The notes under the pieces were generated by a model, which saw nothing but the letters and a program-made list of their open reading frames with translations, was not told the origin of the DNA and ran no database searches. Below, in pieces: positions 35,500 through 47,071 of a DNA stretch of 64,000 nucleotides. Position 1 is the stretch's first letter; each line of letters opens with the position of its first letter. The position numbers and the translations under genes are program-made. The stretch comes from Malachius bipustulatus (taxonomy: Eukaryota; Arthropoda; Insecta; Coleoptera; Melyridae): assembly GCA_910589415.1 (NCBI GenBank), contig OU342639.1, positions 28,032,268-28,096,267 of the forward strand. The letters run 5' to 3'.

Positions 35500-36230
35500 T
35501 ACAGGGTGTTCTACAAGCTCTATGACAAACTTTGACAGATGGTAGGTTGCTTGATTTTAAACATATTTTTTTAATAAACATGGGTCCGATTCGTTTTTGT
35601 TTAGAAGTTACAAGCATTTAACCTTTATTAACAATCAACAATAAAAAAATTTAAATTAAATGATAATCACAAAACTTAAGACTATAAAAATTGTTCGAAA
35701 TGTCCACCCTCAGCTTGAATGCAAGCCTCACTTCGACGAACTAAAGATTCGGTCACTCGAAGAATGAGATTTGGATCATTTCTTATTTGGTTAGCTGCAT
35801 CTTGAATTCTTTCAAGTAACTGCTGATGGGTAGCGATTTCAACATGGTAGACCAGCTGCTTCATGTATGTGTCCCCATAAATAAAAATCCAGAGGATTCA
35901 GATCGGGAGAACGAGGTGGCCATGATATTGGACCTCCTTGACCTATCCATTTATTCGGGAAATGTTCATTTAGCCAAGCAGCAACTTGTCTTCCTCTATG
36001 TGGTGGTGCACCGTCATGCTGATACCACATATTTTGAATAATATTGAGTTGCACGTCATCAATAAACTCTAAAAGGTCGTGTTCTAAGAAATGTCTATTA
36101 CGATTCTTTAAATGCTTGTAACTTCTAAACAAAAACGAATCGGACCCATGTTTATTAAAAAAAATATATTTAAAATCAAGCAACCTACCATCTGTCAAAG
36201 TTTGTCATAGAGCTTGTAGAACACCCTGTA
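35500..36230 (-). mobile_element. Internally deleted Tc1/mariner element, 731 bp, long TIRs
   Basis: TIRs of about 118 bp (35500-35617 and 36113-36230), starting TACAGGGTGTTCTACAAGCT and differing at only one or two positions, bound the element. TA flanks it at 35498-35499 and 36231-36232. Between the TIRs is the C-terminal part of a DDE transposase on the minus strand, so the N-terminal coding half is deleted. It abuts the end of the foldback 34619-35499. Confidence 0.88.
35682..36198 (-). pseudogene. Tc1/mariner transposase C-terminal fragment, frameshifted
   Basis: Recognisable DDE catalytic-domain motifs are WYQHDGAPPHRGRQV, KWIGQGGPISWPPRSPDLNP and LDFYLWGHI. The aspartate in HDGAPPH and that in PLDF are separated by 41 residues, matching the DD41D type. 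A one-base shift near 35863 moves the rest, ending with RRSEACIQAEGGHFEQF and a stop at 35682, to another frame. The N-terminal DNA-binding domain and first catalytic aspartate are absent, so the product is inactive. The upstream end of the open frame reads into the TIR. Confidence 0.85.
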
Positions 36231-36236
36231 TAGGGG

Positions 36237-36540
36237 TGGAGAACATACACCTATCCTATAGTAACACCAGGAAGGTATTCATTTGCTTTGCAAATGAAAG
36301 GGAAAGCCACAAAACGGCCTAAAAAACGGTTTTGAGAGTGCGGTCCTGACAAGAGGCGGCGAGTAGATACCGCGAATTACTTGAAGTACCCACTTCAAGC
36401 GCTTCGAAGCGTGCAGTACCGGACTGGCGCGATATCCGCTTTCACATATCGTGTCCAGTCCATAGGGATTGATGCAATGATTTTTGGAATATAAATGCAA
36501 AATAAATGCGAAATTCAAAATAAAACCGTGCTACTGTTAA
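36237..36540. repeat. Dispersed repeat shared with 49449-49600
   Basis: GGGGTGGAGAACATACACC, AACGGTTTTGAGAGTGCGGT and the following CGAGA-like motifs recur at 49449-49600 (GGGGTGGAGAACGTATACC, ATCGGTTTTGAGAGTCCGGT). The order is the same, the orientation is the same and the family is unknown. Confidence 0.55.
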
Positions 36541-36915
36541 TCTCGAAGATTTTCCTTGCCCTGAAAGTGAAGAAAAAAATAGCAATGCGACCGTAGTGTC
36601 AAAGCGGCCTTAGTTGTGACCTTAATATTAGTTTGAAATAGCTGTTTTTAGCTTCTTACCCACCCAGCACCCCTATTTCGCTCCTCGGTCCCGAAAAAAA
36701 TGATGAAAATTAGGAGCCGCGGATGTAAACAATTACCAAAACTATGACTAAATATTGATAAATTTTGACAGCTAAAGTCATTCAGAGAGTTCAGATAAAA
36801 AGTCATGACCGCCTTTGATGAAGATTTTCTTGGTTATTTCTGAACCAATTTTTAATTTGATAAAACAGCTGAGTAGGGAATCGAATACTGGTTTTGAAAA
36901 TATGAAAAAATGTTT

Positions 36916-39900
36916 TTTTTTCTTATATTATAACTTAGTATTGTATGACAAATATTAATGTTCGATTGGCGCCAATGAAATGTTGAACGCAAAATTTTGC
37001 TGTTATTTTAATTATACACTTTATAATTATTATTACTCTACATCATAGATCAGAGCCGTCCATAGTATATAGAGGTGCATCTTTTAATTTCGTACTGTTA
37101 AATTGGGTTACATTATCGCTAATAGTCCGGCTGGGACATCAAAAACGGCTCAGAATTAATTCCAAACATGTTTCATGAATAAGATAAGCACTCGGTACTT
37201 TCGGCTGTGGGCTCGAATGTTGTTAAGATAATTTTGTAGAAACAATTTAGTTTCTAGATATGTAGATAAGGTAAAAAAGTAACAGACAAGAAATTGAGGT
37301 AAGATACAAGTGAGGCTTGCCGCCGTTCGTCGACCCTACCGCCCACCTTGACAGCCCAGCCGCGTCTTCCCTGTTCTAGCACTTCTAGCTTGTCGGCCTC
37401 CCCGACCGCGACCGCGCTCTCTGGCTGGATCCTTCTCTTCTTCCATTTGCCCTTCTCTCGTGTCTCCTTAATTTCCTCACTATAGTTTATAAGTTTAAGG
37501 TATGTGCGATGCCCGCTAGGAGATATCGCAATCGTAAAATCGTAACTGACCTAAGGTCCGTGAATTTAAACACGCTGTTCTTTTAGAAAAGGTTTTTAAC
37601 AATTCCTACTCAATAAAATAATTTTTATTTTGGCGTTAAAATACTGTAACGTCGCCTGGAAGCAGACTCTGAAGCCCGCACTCTCATACCTCTCTGTACC
37701 TCCGACGATTCCCTCAACCGCGTCCTCTTAATTAATTTCTCAACGCGAATCTTTCCCCTCTCGGTACTCCGCCCGCAATACATTTTTACTTTCCCGGTCT
37801 CCTAATACCTAAGTCATCGTAATTGCGTCAGCTTTTCTATGTCAATGATCGCATATTTAATTCCAAAACTATACCTACGTGCTTACTGCGGCTTTTGTAC
37901 CCGACTAATTAACTCCGTAACCTGATTAAAATTAGCAAGTGTCTTGACTCAATGGATAATTCGATACTTTCTTCTGCTTACTAAGCCGCCGTTTACAAAG
38001 GGTCCTTGTTAATTTAGCCTGTTTCTCATTAGTTTAAGTTCTGAGAGTCTGCTGCCAAAGGCGACACTTCCCAAACTATAACATCATTAAAATTACGCTT
38101 ACCAAGGAAAGATCAGAGCTCTAATTTTAATTTTAAATGCAAATCACGTCTTACTTCTGGATATTTTTCATTTACCCAGGAGAAATCCCTGCTTTCCATG
38201 AAAATTCGAAATATGAACTGTCGATTTTCCCGACATTTTCCAAAATTTTGAAAAATAATGCCACATTTTGTATTTTTTTGTAAAAAATGTCATATTTGAC
38301 AGTTGCACAGTTGTAAAAGACACACGTGACAGGTGGTGTGCGTGTCATTTTAATCATTTTTAAAATACAAATTATTAGCGAAGCGAAGTCAAAATTTTTC
38401 TAAACTGGAAAGGAAAAATTTTTCCCATTTGATGCGTAGGTACTTTATGTGTCACACTCTCTGTATTATTTTTTTTTTACTTTAAGGGAAAAACTAATCG
38501 TTTCAATTCTGAAATTTCATAATAATTCTCAATTATTGCATTTTGATAATAATTTTCGCCTAAAAAATCTAGGTAGGTACATTGTTTTTTTTTTCCAAAC
38601 CCATTTTTCGTATCTTTAGTTTTATGAGAATTTCAAAAAAACGATTAGAGCTACGAGTTTTTTATGCCCTTACAACATAGAGCAAGAAATTTATTTCACA
38701 TTAAATTCTGATGTCATCCCTTGTTTAACAAGGTATTTTCTAAGATATTAGATTAGGTAATATTTATTATGAAAATTATTTTTCGCAAAAAAAGTATAAC
38801 TATAAAAAAAACTATATTTCAAAAATGACTTAAGGTACTTAAGGTTAAATTAAGACTTAAATTACAGATTTGCAAATTTTGTTTTGCAAGTGTGCATTAA
38901 AAACAACAATTTTTCATATTCTACCTTAAAACAGGTTGGCCATGGAAAAAATTGTGTACGCTATTGTGTAGATCGCATCATGTTTGACAATTTTTTGATT
39001 CAGCTTTTTTCCATATTTTTCATATTAAAAAAAATTACAAGCTGGATAATGAAAAATCAGCCACACATAGTAAACGAAAAAGTTATGCAATATTGTTTTT
39101 GACAATTTATTTTTCTAAGTCGCTCCATACAAACCTATGTAGTAATTAATTAATATGAGGTAAATACGCCAATGATAATAGCTGTTTTTTTTTTTTTTTT
39201 AATTAAAGAGTACGTGATACAACTGTTTAGTATCAGTTTCTATGTGACTATCCCAATTTTCTGTAACTATGAACATTCTTGTAATTATGAAAAAAACTTA
39301 ATCGTGAAGTGTTTATTGATTTTGTAAATGTTTGATTGATCGTTTTTATCTTTACGTGATCGTGGCTCCATAATTATCATGCTATCATTTTTCTCCATGT
39401 TATCATGTTAACTTGCGTAGTTTAGGTGTCCGGTAAATTATAATTCCTGCCTTAAACACGTGCCATATATACAGAAATAGCTATTTGAAATTGGTATAAT
39501 AATTATATAACATACCTATGTATATATTATATAGTTGTATATAAGGTAAAAGTCATACCAATTATTAAAGATTATTTCCAGACAACATTAGATACAAGTA
39601 ATTCGAGAAGTTAATCATCCCCCGTCATCAACAGGGTAATCCAAGATCGCAGGACAACAACAACCTCCCAATCTTTTTCTCGTTTTTCCGGATCTCCGTT
39701 TAATTACGCCGAATAGATTTTTTTGCTCCCTTAAGAATTTCATCGCAGCTTTCACCCATTCAGATTTGAAATATTGACAGATCCTGGGTCCCTAAAGTGG
39801 TCGTTTAGTTTTTTGAGCTGACGGCCCGTTTTTTTTTATTCCTGAGGAATTTTTTCATCAACAAATTTTGAAAATCCCGCACTAATGTAGAAATAAACCT

Positions 39901-40492
39901 AGCAGTGGAGAAATTTAGGGAATCGAAAATGTGAAAAAAAAAACTTCTGCATGGAGGGTAGCATCAGAAGTGAGCTACATCTAATATATCTAGATTTTGT
40001 TTGGGAAGTAAACATACCTAACAAAAATCCATAGCTGTCTTTTAATAAGGCATTCAGAGTTTGAACATGTCAAGAATAACTTTCTCGCTTGTGTGAGACA
40101 AAAATTTGACGGCAAGGGGGAATCATACGTGTTGGCAAGGGAGAATCATGTCCTGCTTGCTTATCTCAATATGCACGTAACATATAGGTACATTACGAAA
40201 CTGGAAAATTACGGAAGGGGGTATTTCTTCTTCCATTGTTGACTAATTTACGTTTTGGCACGAAAATAAATACAAGCTAATTAAGGAATTGGAATGAAAT
40301 TTTTTTTGTAATGAAACCACTTTTACAATAAATGGTTCATACCTATCAGAAGAATACGGCAACTGCTAGTGACTTTATTGGTCCTCATAATCATAATTGA
40401 AAAACTGATCAATATTTTTTACAAAATCAATGTTTTGTCAATTCATTATTTAAATTTTATGTTGTCTTGTTAGTCACTCAACAAAATTATTA
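36916..40492. other. Intergenic DNA without a recognisable gene
   Basis: Apart from the inverted repeat at 37650-38066, I see no gene or element here. The block 37310-37830 is noticeably more GC-rich than its surroundings and is pyrimidine-biased, hinting at another old insertion. None of its frames looks like protein. Confidence 0.5.
37650..38066. mobile_element. Candidate TIR element, about 417 bp
   Basis: CGTCGCCTGGAAGCAGACTC near 37650 is matched by the reverse complement GAGTCTGCTGCCAAAGGCGAC ending at about 38065. TGTAACG just outside the left end and ATAACA just outside the right end would also fit an LTR, but no target duplication is evident. Confidence 0.45.
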
Positions 40493-41710
40493 TACAGGGT
40501 GGGCCATCGAAAAGGTAACAAGCCTAATAATTTGGAAAGTGAAGATGTATGCGAAAAACGCCGAAACAGGTCGATTTTGTTATCGGAGGGGACATATTTT
40601 TGTGACAAATTCAACTACCCAAGTTCAACCCCTTGGCAGGGGTAGCTACCCCTTTGCTTATCATCATAGGGAACCGATATCGGGTGATACATCATTTGAA
40701 AGCCACTTGAATTCTCTTTACAACGATATCCAAAATTTTGGGTTTCGCTCACATACAGGGTGGCCCCACGAAAACGCAACTCACCTTAATAACTTGGAAA
40801 CTGAAGATGTACGCGAAAAACGCCGAAACAGGTCGATTTTGTTATCAAAGTAGGCATATTTTCGTGACAAATTCAACCACCCAAATTCACCCCCTTGGCA
40901 GGGGTAGCTACCCCTTTGCTTATCATCATAGGGAACAGCTATCGAGTGATACATCATTTGAAAGCTACTTGAATTCTCTTTACAACGATATCCAACATTT
41001 TGGGTTACGCTTACATACAGGCTGGCCCAACAAAAAACATTTTTTTTGGGCCACCCTGTATGTAAGTGAAACCCAAAATGTTGGATATCGTTAAGAGAAT
41101 TCAAGTAGCTTTCAAATGATGTATGCGAGTGGTTTCGCTTACATACAGGCTGGCCCAACGAAAACTTTTTTTTTGTTCCACCCTGTATGTAAGTGAAACC
41201 CAAAATGTTGGATATCGTTGTAAAGAAAATTCAAGTAGCTTTCAAATGATGTATCACTCAATAGCTATTCCCTATGATGATAAGCAAAGGGGTAGCTACC
41301 CCTGCCAAGGGGGTGAATTAGGGTGGTTAAATTTGTCACGAAAATATGCCTACTTTGAGAACAAAATCGACCTGTTTCGGCGTTTTTCGCTTACATCTTC
41401 AGTTTCCAAGTTATTAAGGCGAGTTGCGTTTTCGTGGGGCCACCCTGTATGTGAGCGAAACCCAAAATTTTGGATATCGTTGTAAAGAGAATTCGAGTGG
41501 CTTTCAAATGATGTATCACCCGATATCTGTTCCCTATGATGATAAGCAAAGGGGTAGCTACCCCTGCCAAGGGGATGAACTTGGGTAGTTAAATTTGTCA
41601 CGAAAATATGTCCCCCTCGCTAACAAAATCGACCTGTTTCGGCGTTTTTCGCATACATCTTCACTTTCCAAACTATTAGGCTTGTTACCTTTTCGATGGC
41701 CCACCCTGTA
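40493..41710. mobile_element. 1.2-kb compound palindrome with two tandem units per arm
   Basis: The left end TACAGGGTGGGCCATCGAAA and right end TTTCGATGGCCCACCCTGTA are perfect inverses. Each arm holds two related units of about 260 bp (left: 40493-40753 and 40754-41035; right: 41175-41440 and 41441-41710), each starting with its own TACAGGGTGGCCC-type end. Between the arms lies a short partial unit pair (about 41036-41175) with TTTTTTTT runs. Every unit contains GGGGTAGCTACCCCT, itself a palindrome. The open frames on both strands are by-products of the symmetry. No transposase. Confidence 0.85.
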
Positions 41711-42942
41711 TTGTATTGTAATAGACGGACTTTAACAAAAAAAACTTAATGTCTGAAACTGAATCGGTAGAACTGTAAGCAATCACAAATTTTTCATTTT
41801 ACTGTTGGAATGGGGATTATGGTCGTCACTTTTGTAGGTCTTAAAGTGGATAACCGCCTTCACAGCTGGAATGCCATCAATATTTTTGTTATGAATTGTA
41901 AAAAAAACCTCCCAATCACCACATAATTAAAACAAGTATCGATTAACTAACAGTATATTTCCGAATAGTAAAACATAAATATGTGATAAACTAAAAATAC
42001 ACAAATATTAATTACAAAAAAGTACGACAGCTGTTCAAATATAAAATACGTAAGTACATTAGAAAAAATGTGGGAAGCACCAATTTTTCAAAGACAGTAG
42101 TGTTTAAAAAAAAAATCATCATAAAACATAATCAACCAAAAGAAGTGTGGTATTTAATTTCACAAAACGTTCGATTTTTAAAGTCTAAGTACTACTTACA
42201 GGTCGTCTCTTAAATTATATTAATTTAATAAGTTTTTTAATAATTTTACTACTTTATTTATATTAGGAGAGTTAACACTACTTATACAATAATAGAATAT
42301 AAATATTAAATATTCTATTACATTTTTTATGAATTGACTAAAAGTATGTAAATAAAGTTTAACGTTAATATGGACCACATATTTTATCACAAGAATGTAA
42401 CAAATAGAGTAAATTTAAAGTATACAGCTGCTTAATTGTTACTGATAATTAATAATAGTCTCAGCATAAGTCATAAAACTACGTTTGCAAAATAATCACT
42501 AAAATGACAAAAATTAATACATAACATAATGTTTCGTTTAAGCAAGTATTGCAATTTGACTTTTGTATTTTAAATGATAATACCTACTTGCATAAATTAA
42601 TCCAGCTCGTCAAAATAACCATCTGGAAGTACCTGTTGTCCATTAATTTAAAAAGTATGCATGTGCTATAAAAATATAATATTTCATAACAGTCGTTTTC
42701 CTAGTTTATTTCGTGAATAATTTTTCACAAGTTTATAACTCAGTTGATAATTCATCATGACTAATTTGGAAAAATGATACCGCGGTATAGAATATACATC
42801 TATCCATAATTTTTCAATACAGGTTAAATATAGTAAATAATTATAACTTAGTTACAAGAAGTACGTAGGTAAGTGAATTAGGTAGTTAAGTTAGTTCTGT
42901 AACAAGTACAAAGTACAACTCATCTCCAGCTCGCTGGTTAAG
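41711..42942 (-). other. 3' untranslated and downstream region of the LRR gene
   Basis: AT-rich with no coding frames. Minus-strand AATAAA signals occur at about 42705-42710 and near 42254-42261, either of which could end the LRR transcript. Confidence 0.5.
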
Positions 42943-45135
42943 TTAAGCGTTATGCACAGATGGAGTTGAACTGAAGTGATACTCATGCCTGGAAAGTTTA
43001 GGCGTTTCTGAGGTGTTTTCCTCTGTCAAAGTATGGTAAACAGACCCGCTGTGTTTTTTCAGTGCCTGCGCCGTTGACCATAAGGGGATTTTGAAGCGAG
43101 GTAAATTTGCCTGGTGCATCGCCAAGCGGTTGCTTCTTTTCAAAAAGCAAAGAGTCGCGCACATTGTAACCGTTACTACCAGTAATGCGGTGAGGACGAA
43201 CACCGATCCGACCATCGCTAAGTACCAAGTGTGGCTCAGAGTGGGCGAATTTTCATCAATTTCTTGCACTAACTCTGGTATCTCTTCCTCCAATCCCTGA
43301 ACGGCTCCGTCTACATCTATAAGCTTGTCAGTTTGACTGTCAACAGAATCTTCGTCATAATAGTAATAATAAGCAACGCCATCTTTAGAGTGTGCATCAT
43401 TAGTTTGCTTGCCTTTTACGACAGTCGATGTCGGAATGTCCGTGTAATCTTCCCATTCATCATCGTCGTCCTGGTTATCGTCATAGAGGCCACTATCTTC
43501 GGCACTCTTCACTTTAGCAATAAGGGATTGGTTGTTTGGACAAACATTCTTTGCCATATCAGTCCAATTTTTAATAATGTTACCTCTAACAACGTCACTT
43601 AGATCATCTTTTATTTCAACAACTCTAGCTACTTCTTTACCTATCAACCAAATCAAAGATTCATAAAAATCTTGGGAACATTTTAGAGGATTATTTTCTA
43701 TATCAATATCTCTCAAATTTGGCGTAACTTTCAAGTCGGAAGGAACAATAGTCTTTATTTGGCTTTCCGATAAGCGTATATGTTCGATAGATTTCAAGAC
43801 AACATCGTTATCGGACCAGATTCGTTTCAGGTCTGTTTCGCTTACATCTAAACTAGTCAACAACACGTTGTTAATAAACAGTGCAGGACTAATCGTTGTG
43901 AGCGGATTTCCCGTCAATTTAAGAGTTTTGAGATTGCGGTTTCCATAAAAGGCGCTTGGACTAATTTTACTTATGTAATTTCCCTCCAACTTGAGTGAGA
44001 CCAGACCAGGAATGTGCTGAAGGTAAGTATTAAGGTTCGGCAGATTATTGTTGGACAAATCCAAGAACTCAATTGAACGCATTTTACTAAATGTATTATC
44101 TGACAGGTGCTTCAACCGACATTCTCGACACTGGAAAACTTTAGTAGCGAAAGTTGAACCTTGAGGGCAATTGAAAACTGGAAGAGTTTCAAAGTGATTT
44201 TTATCTAAAGTGATTTTCTTTAATTTGGTGTTAGTTGAGAATACTTCAGCGTCTAGATGCTTCAAGCGATTACTAGAGAGGTCAATGTATTCCAAGTCTT
44301 TGAGCCCTTTCAGAGTATCTCGAGGAATCATGGCAATTTTGTTATCAGTTAAATTAAGACGGTTCAAAGATGTCAAATATGTAGTTATGGTGCGATCAAA
44401 AACGGTCAGTTCGCAAGAACCAATCGATAAATACTCAAGAATTAACTCAGAATTTAGGGAGAACATTTTTAATGGATTCCCGTCCAAAATCAATGTGTTC
44501 AACTGTGTATTATCGTAAAATGCGTCAGGAGGCAGCATTGTAATATTATTATTAGAAAGGTTTAATGTAGTCAACGAGTCGAGATCCGTAAATGTTTCAT
44601 TGCTGATCTTAGTGATTTTATTGTTACGCAAATCTAAATATTCTAATGAAACTAAATCGCCAAGCGCGGGTACTTCCAGAAGGTTACAATCATTGAATAC
44701 CAATTCCTGCAGACTCTCGGAATCAAAAGTCTGAATATCGGATCTGAAGCCACTGGCAATGAAGCTAAGTATCCTTAGCTGATTGAGGGATGTCGCGTTA
44801 AGCTCAAAGTTTTCGAATTGGCAGCTCTTGAAGCTGAGCACCTGCAAACCTTTTAGACCCTGGAAGGCATTTCTGTCGAGTTTCTCGATAACGGCTCCTA
44901 CGAACTGTACGGTTGTTACAGTTCGCATGCCACTGCTCGAAAAAGCGCTGCGGTTTAAGACGATGTTTTGGCCACAATTGGATATCTTCACCTCGTAGGC
45001 GGATGTGTAGGTGCATTTACATCCGGGAATGCAACGAAGCTCTTTCGTCTTTTCGGTAGTTACCGAAGTGCTCTGTTGTGGTGGCAAACATAGAGCTGTA
45101 GTCAGCAAGGCTGCCACAGTTAGAAGTCTTCTCAT
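42943..45135 (-). CDS. Leucine-rich repeat single-pass transmembrane protein, 730 aa, coding region in one exon
   Basis: Probable type I cell-surface receptor or adhesion protein. The start is taken as the ATG at 45133-45135 (MRRLLTVAALLTTALCLP, a signal peptide). The in-frame ATG eight codons upstream lies before a strong splice acceptor (CTTGTTTTTCCATCAG, AG at 45145-45146), so it is intronic. After the signal comes a cysteine cluster (CIPGCKC), then about 14 leucine-rich repeats with LxxLxLxxN spacing, a small C-terminal cap around NPLKCSQDF, an acidic stretch (DDNQDDDDEWEDY), a membrane span at about 637-665 and a 65-residue tail. No TIR, Ig or kinase domain, so it is not Toll or LRIG. 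An acidic SG motif (AEDSGLYDD) could carry a glycosaminoglycan. Its layout recalls insect windpipe, but I cannot confirm that. Confidence 0.9.
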   Translation of the reverse strand: MRRLLTVAALLTTALCLPPQQSTSVTTEKTKELRCIPGCKCTYTSAYEVKISNCGQNIVLNRSAFSSSGMRTVTTVQFVGAVIEKLDRNAFQGLKGLQVLSFKSCQFENFELNATSLNQLRILSFIASGFRSDIQTFDSESLQELVFNDCNLLEVPALGDLVSLEYLDLRNNKITKISNETFTDLDSLTTLNLSNNNITMLPPDAFYDNTQLNTLILDGNPLKMFSLNSELILEYLSIGSCELTVFDRTITTYLTSLNRLNLTDNKIAMIPRDTLKGLKDLEYIDLSSNRLKHLDAEVFSTNTKLKKITLDKNHFETLPVFNCPQGSTFATKVFQCRECRLKHLSDNTFSKMRSIEFLDLSNNNLPNLNTYLQHIPGLVSLKLEGNYISKISPSAFYGNRNLKTLKLTGNPLTTISPALFINNVLLTSLDVSETDLKRIWSDNDVVLKSIEHIRLSESQIKTIVPSDLKVTPNLRDIDIENNPLKCSQDFYESLIWLIGKEVARVVEIKDDLSDVVRGNIIKNWTDMAKNVCPNNQSLIAKVKSAEDSGLYDDNQDDDDEWEDYTDIPTSTVVKGKQTNDAHSKDGVAYYYYYDEDSVDSQTDKLIDVDGAVQGLEEEIPELVQEIDENSPTLSHTWYLAMVGSVFVLTALLVVTVTMCATLCFLKRSNRLAMHQANLPRFKIPLWSTAQALKKHSGSVYHTLTEENTSETPKLSRHEYHFSSTPSVHNA

Positions 45136-46242
45136 TTCTCTAAACTGATGGAAAAACAAGAGCGATAAAATCTAGAATTTTTTTAAAATAAAATATTATG
45201 AAAGGTGAACATACTATAAACAGGTAAGGAATAATGACGGGCGGTAAAAATTTTCATTAAATGCTTCTCAACGTCTATATCGATGATGACTATTAAACAC
45301 AGTGAGAAATAACGGGTCCAGTGCAGTAAAGTCAGTTTCTTCTGCAATTGCAGAAGGTAGATTCGGCGATGGGCCTGGACACTCAGAAGCAGGCCCAACA
45401 ACGGAGAACCAAACAGACACAGAAGAGACATGTGAGAGAAAAGGCAAGTATACTCAACGATTGATAAATAAAAGAGTGAATGAAGGTCGTATGAGTATAA
45501 AGCACATAAAGTGCAATTACAAGCCTATTAAATGGGTAGGAGTATTCCTCCATCGCCCTAACAGTTGTCATGCTGGCAGTGCCCGAAACTCCAATCAAGA
45601 TAGCCTCCACACAAACAACAACAGAGCCAACCAGAGTACCAGAACAAGCACAGACACGTTTTCGCCCAATAGGGGGTCATTTATCAGGAATGTATGTTAT
45701 TTACCTAAATGATGCTTTGTTGAACTTGATGCTTTATTCTACTTCTACCACTTTTTGGCGCGTTATTGGACGACATGACGACAATAATTTATGGAATCAA
45801 GTAGAAACTGTGTAATAGATTAATTCTACCATCTTCAGCCAAAGTTGTATAAAAAGTGAAATAAGATAACATCTCTTAGTTCACACATACCAAAAAACTT
45901 GTTCACAACTTGAATGAGAGTGTTCCGGATTGACACTTTTGAAAATTTCAATGAGCCTACAGAAATGTCGTGATTTTCAGAGACAAATAGTCCAAATTAT
46001 AAAAAAATGCAATAGACAATAAAAATAGCTTCAAAATAATGTGTCACTCGACCCCTCTTGCTATTTAAATTTTTTGAAGGCGTGGCTCTGGGCGCTAGAG
46101 GGATGCAAAAATAACTTTGAAACCAAAGTAAAATGTGGTCCCCCTTCAAGTTAAAATTGACCTCTTTCAGAAAGAAATTATTCCAAACTTGAACTAAATC
46201 TGAGATTTAAGTGGGTGCAAATTTTTATTGGGACATACTGTA

Positions 46243-47071
46243 TACAGTCAACATCATAAGTAAGGAATAAATTCAAGAAAACGTGGGAGTACTGATTTTT
46301 TTTGAAAAATAAAACAACAAGCCTTTTTTAATTTGATTAATGTTCCATTGACGTAACATTTCTTATACAGGATGTTCCCTGGCTCAGTAATGACGACATT
46401 GTCTATTTTTTTTTTCAATAGGACATCCTTTATATTATTGTTTTTTTACATTTCCTAAGAAAAAAATAATAATGGTTTTTACAGACGCAGTTTAAAATGA
46501 GTCGGTTGTGAATTATTATGAACAAGTGAAAATCGCAATTTTTGATTTTAAAAGCATTGTACATCGGGAACGGCTCCAAATATTGGAAAAACGGCTTACA
46601 TGTCCGCATGTCGCCTATCGTAACTTTTAATTTGTTATTTTACCATCTACTTGAAAATTTTATACAGGGTGATTAAAATGTAAATCACGTAGGTAATAGG
46701 ATACCATGTGAAAAGTTAAAATAGGGACATGTAAGCCGTTTTCCGATTTTTTGAGCCATTTCCGCTTTCAAAATGAAAAATTGCGATTTTCGCTTGTTTA
46801 TAACTCATAAATTACTCAATTTAAACTGCAACTGTGAAAACCATTCTTATTGTATTTTCTCAGGGATATGAAAATACAATACAAAAAAGTCAATGTCGTC
46901 ATTAGTGAACCAAGAAAAACCCTGTAGAAAAAAAAATGTTACGCAATATTAACATTAGTTAAATTAAAAAAATTACTTGTTGTTTTTATTTTTCAAAACA
47001 AATCGGTACTTTCCGTTTTATCGAATTTATTCCTTACTTATGACTTATGAGTAAGTATGACCGTTACTGTA
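46243..47071. mobile_element. Outer foldback element, TACAGT ends, TA target duplication
   Basis: The left end TACAGTCAACATCATAAGTA is matched, with a short insertion, by the right end ACTTATGAG...CCGTTACTGTA. Arms include GTAAGGAATAAATTC against GAATTTATTCCTTAC, and AACAACAAG against CTTGTTGTT. TA flanks both ends (46241-46242 and 47072-47073). Its centre is occupied by a second element, 46366-46926. Confidence 0.8.
46366..46926. mobile_element. Inner foldback element nested in 46243-47071
   Basis: The left end TACAGGATGTTCCCTGGCTC and the right end with AACCAAGAAAAACCCTGTA are imperfect inverses. The arms pair through AATGACGACATTG and ACATGTAAGCCGTTTTCC-type segments. A central TATACAGGGTGATTAAAATG relates it to the element at 23513-24395. 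Confidence 0.75.

Larger units (their letters stand above)
34258..36915. mobile_element. Outer inverted-repeat element enclosing two further elements
   Basis: The left arm (about 34258-34610) and right arm (about 36700-36915) are reverse complements: GTATTGGATTCTCTATTCAGC against GCTGAGTAGGGAATCGAATAC, TTTCTGAACCAATTTT, and TTTACATCCGCGGCTCCTAA against TTAGGAGCCGCGGATGTAAA. The left arm has an extra segment (about 34427-34570). The interior holds the foldback 34619-35499 and the Tc1/mariner derivative 35500-36230, an insertion series. Confidence 0.75.

Noticed and set aside
40467..41601. Five open frames of 83-140 codons in the compound palindrome
   Set aside because: They mirror each other on both strands because the DNA is palindromic and GC-balanced; none resembles a transposase.
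45136..45159. Upstream ATG of the LRR gene adding eight residues
   Set aside because: It lies on the intron side of a strong splice acceptor, and the signal peptide starts at the next ATG.
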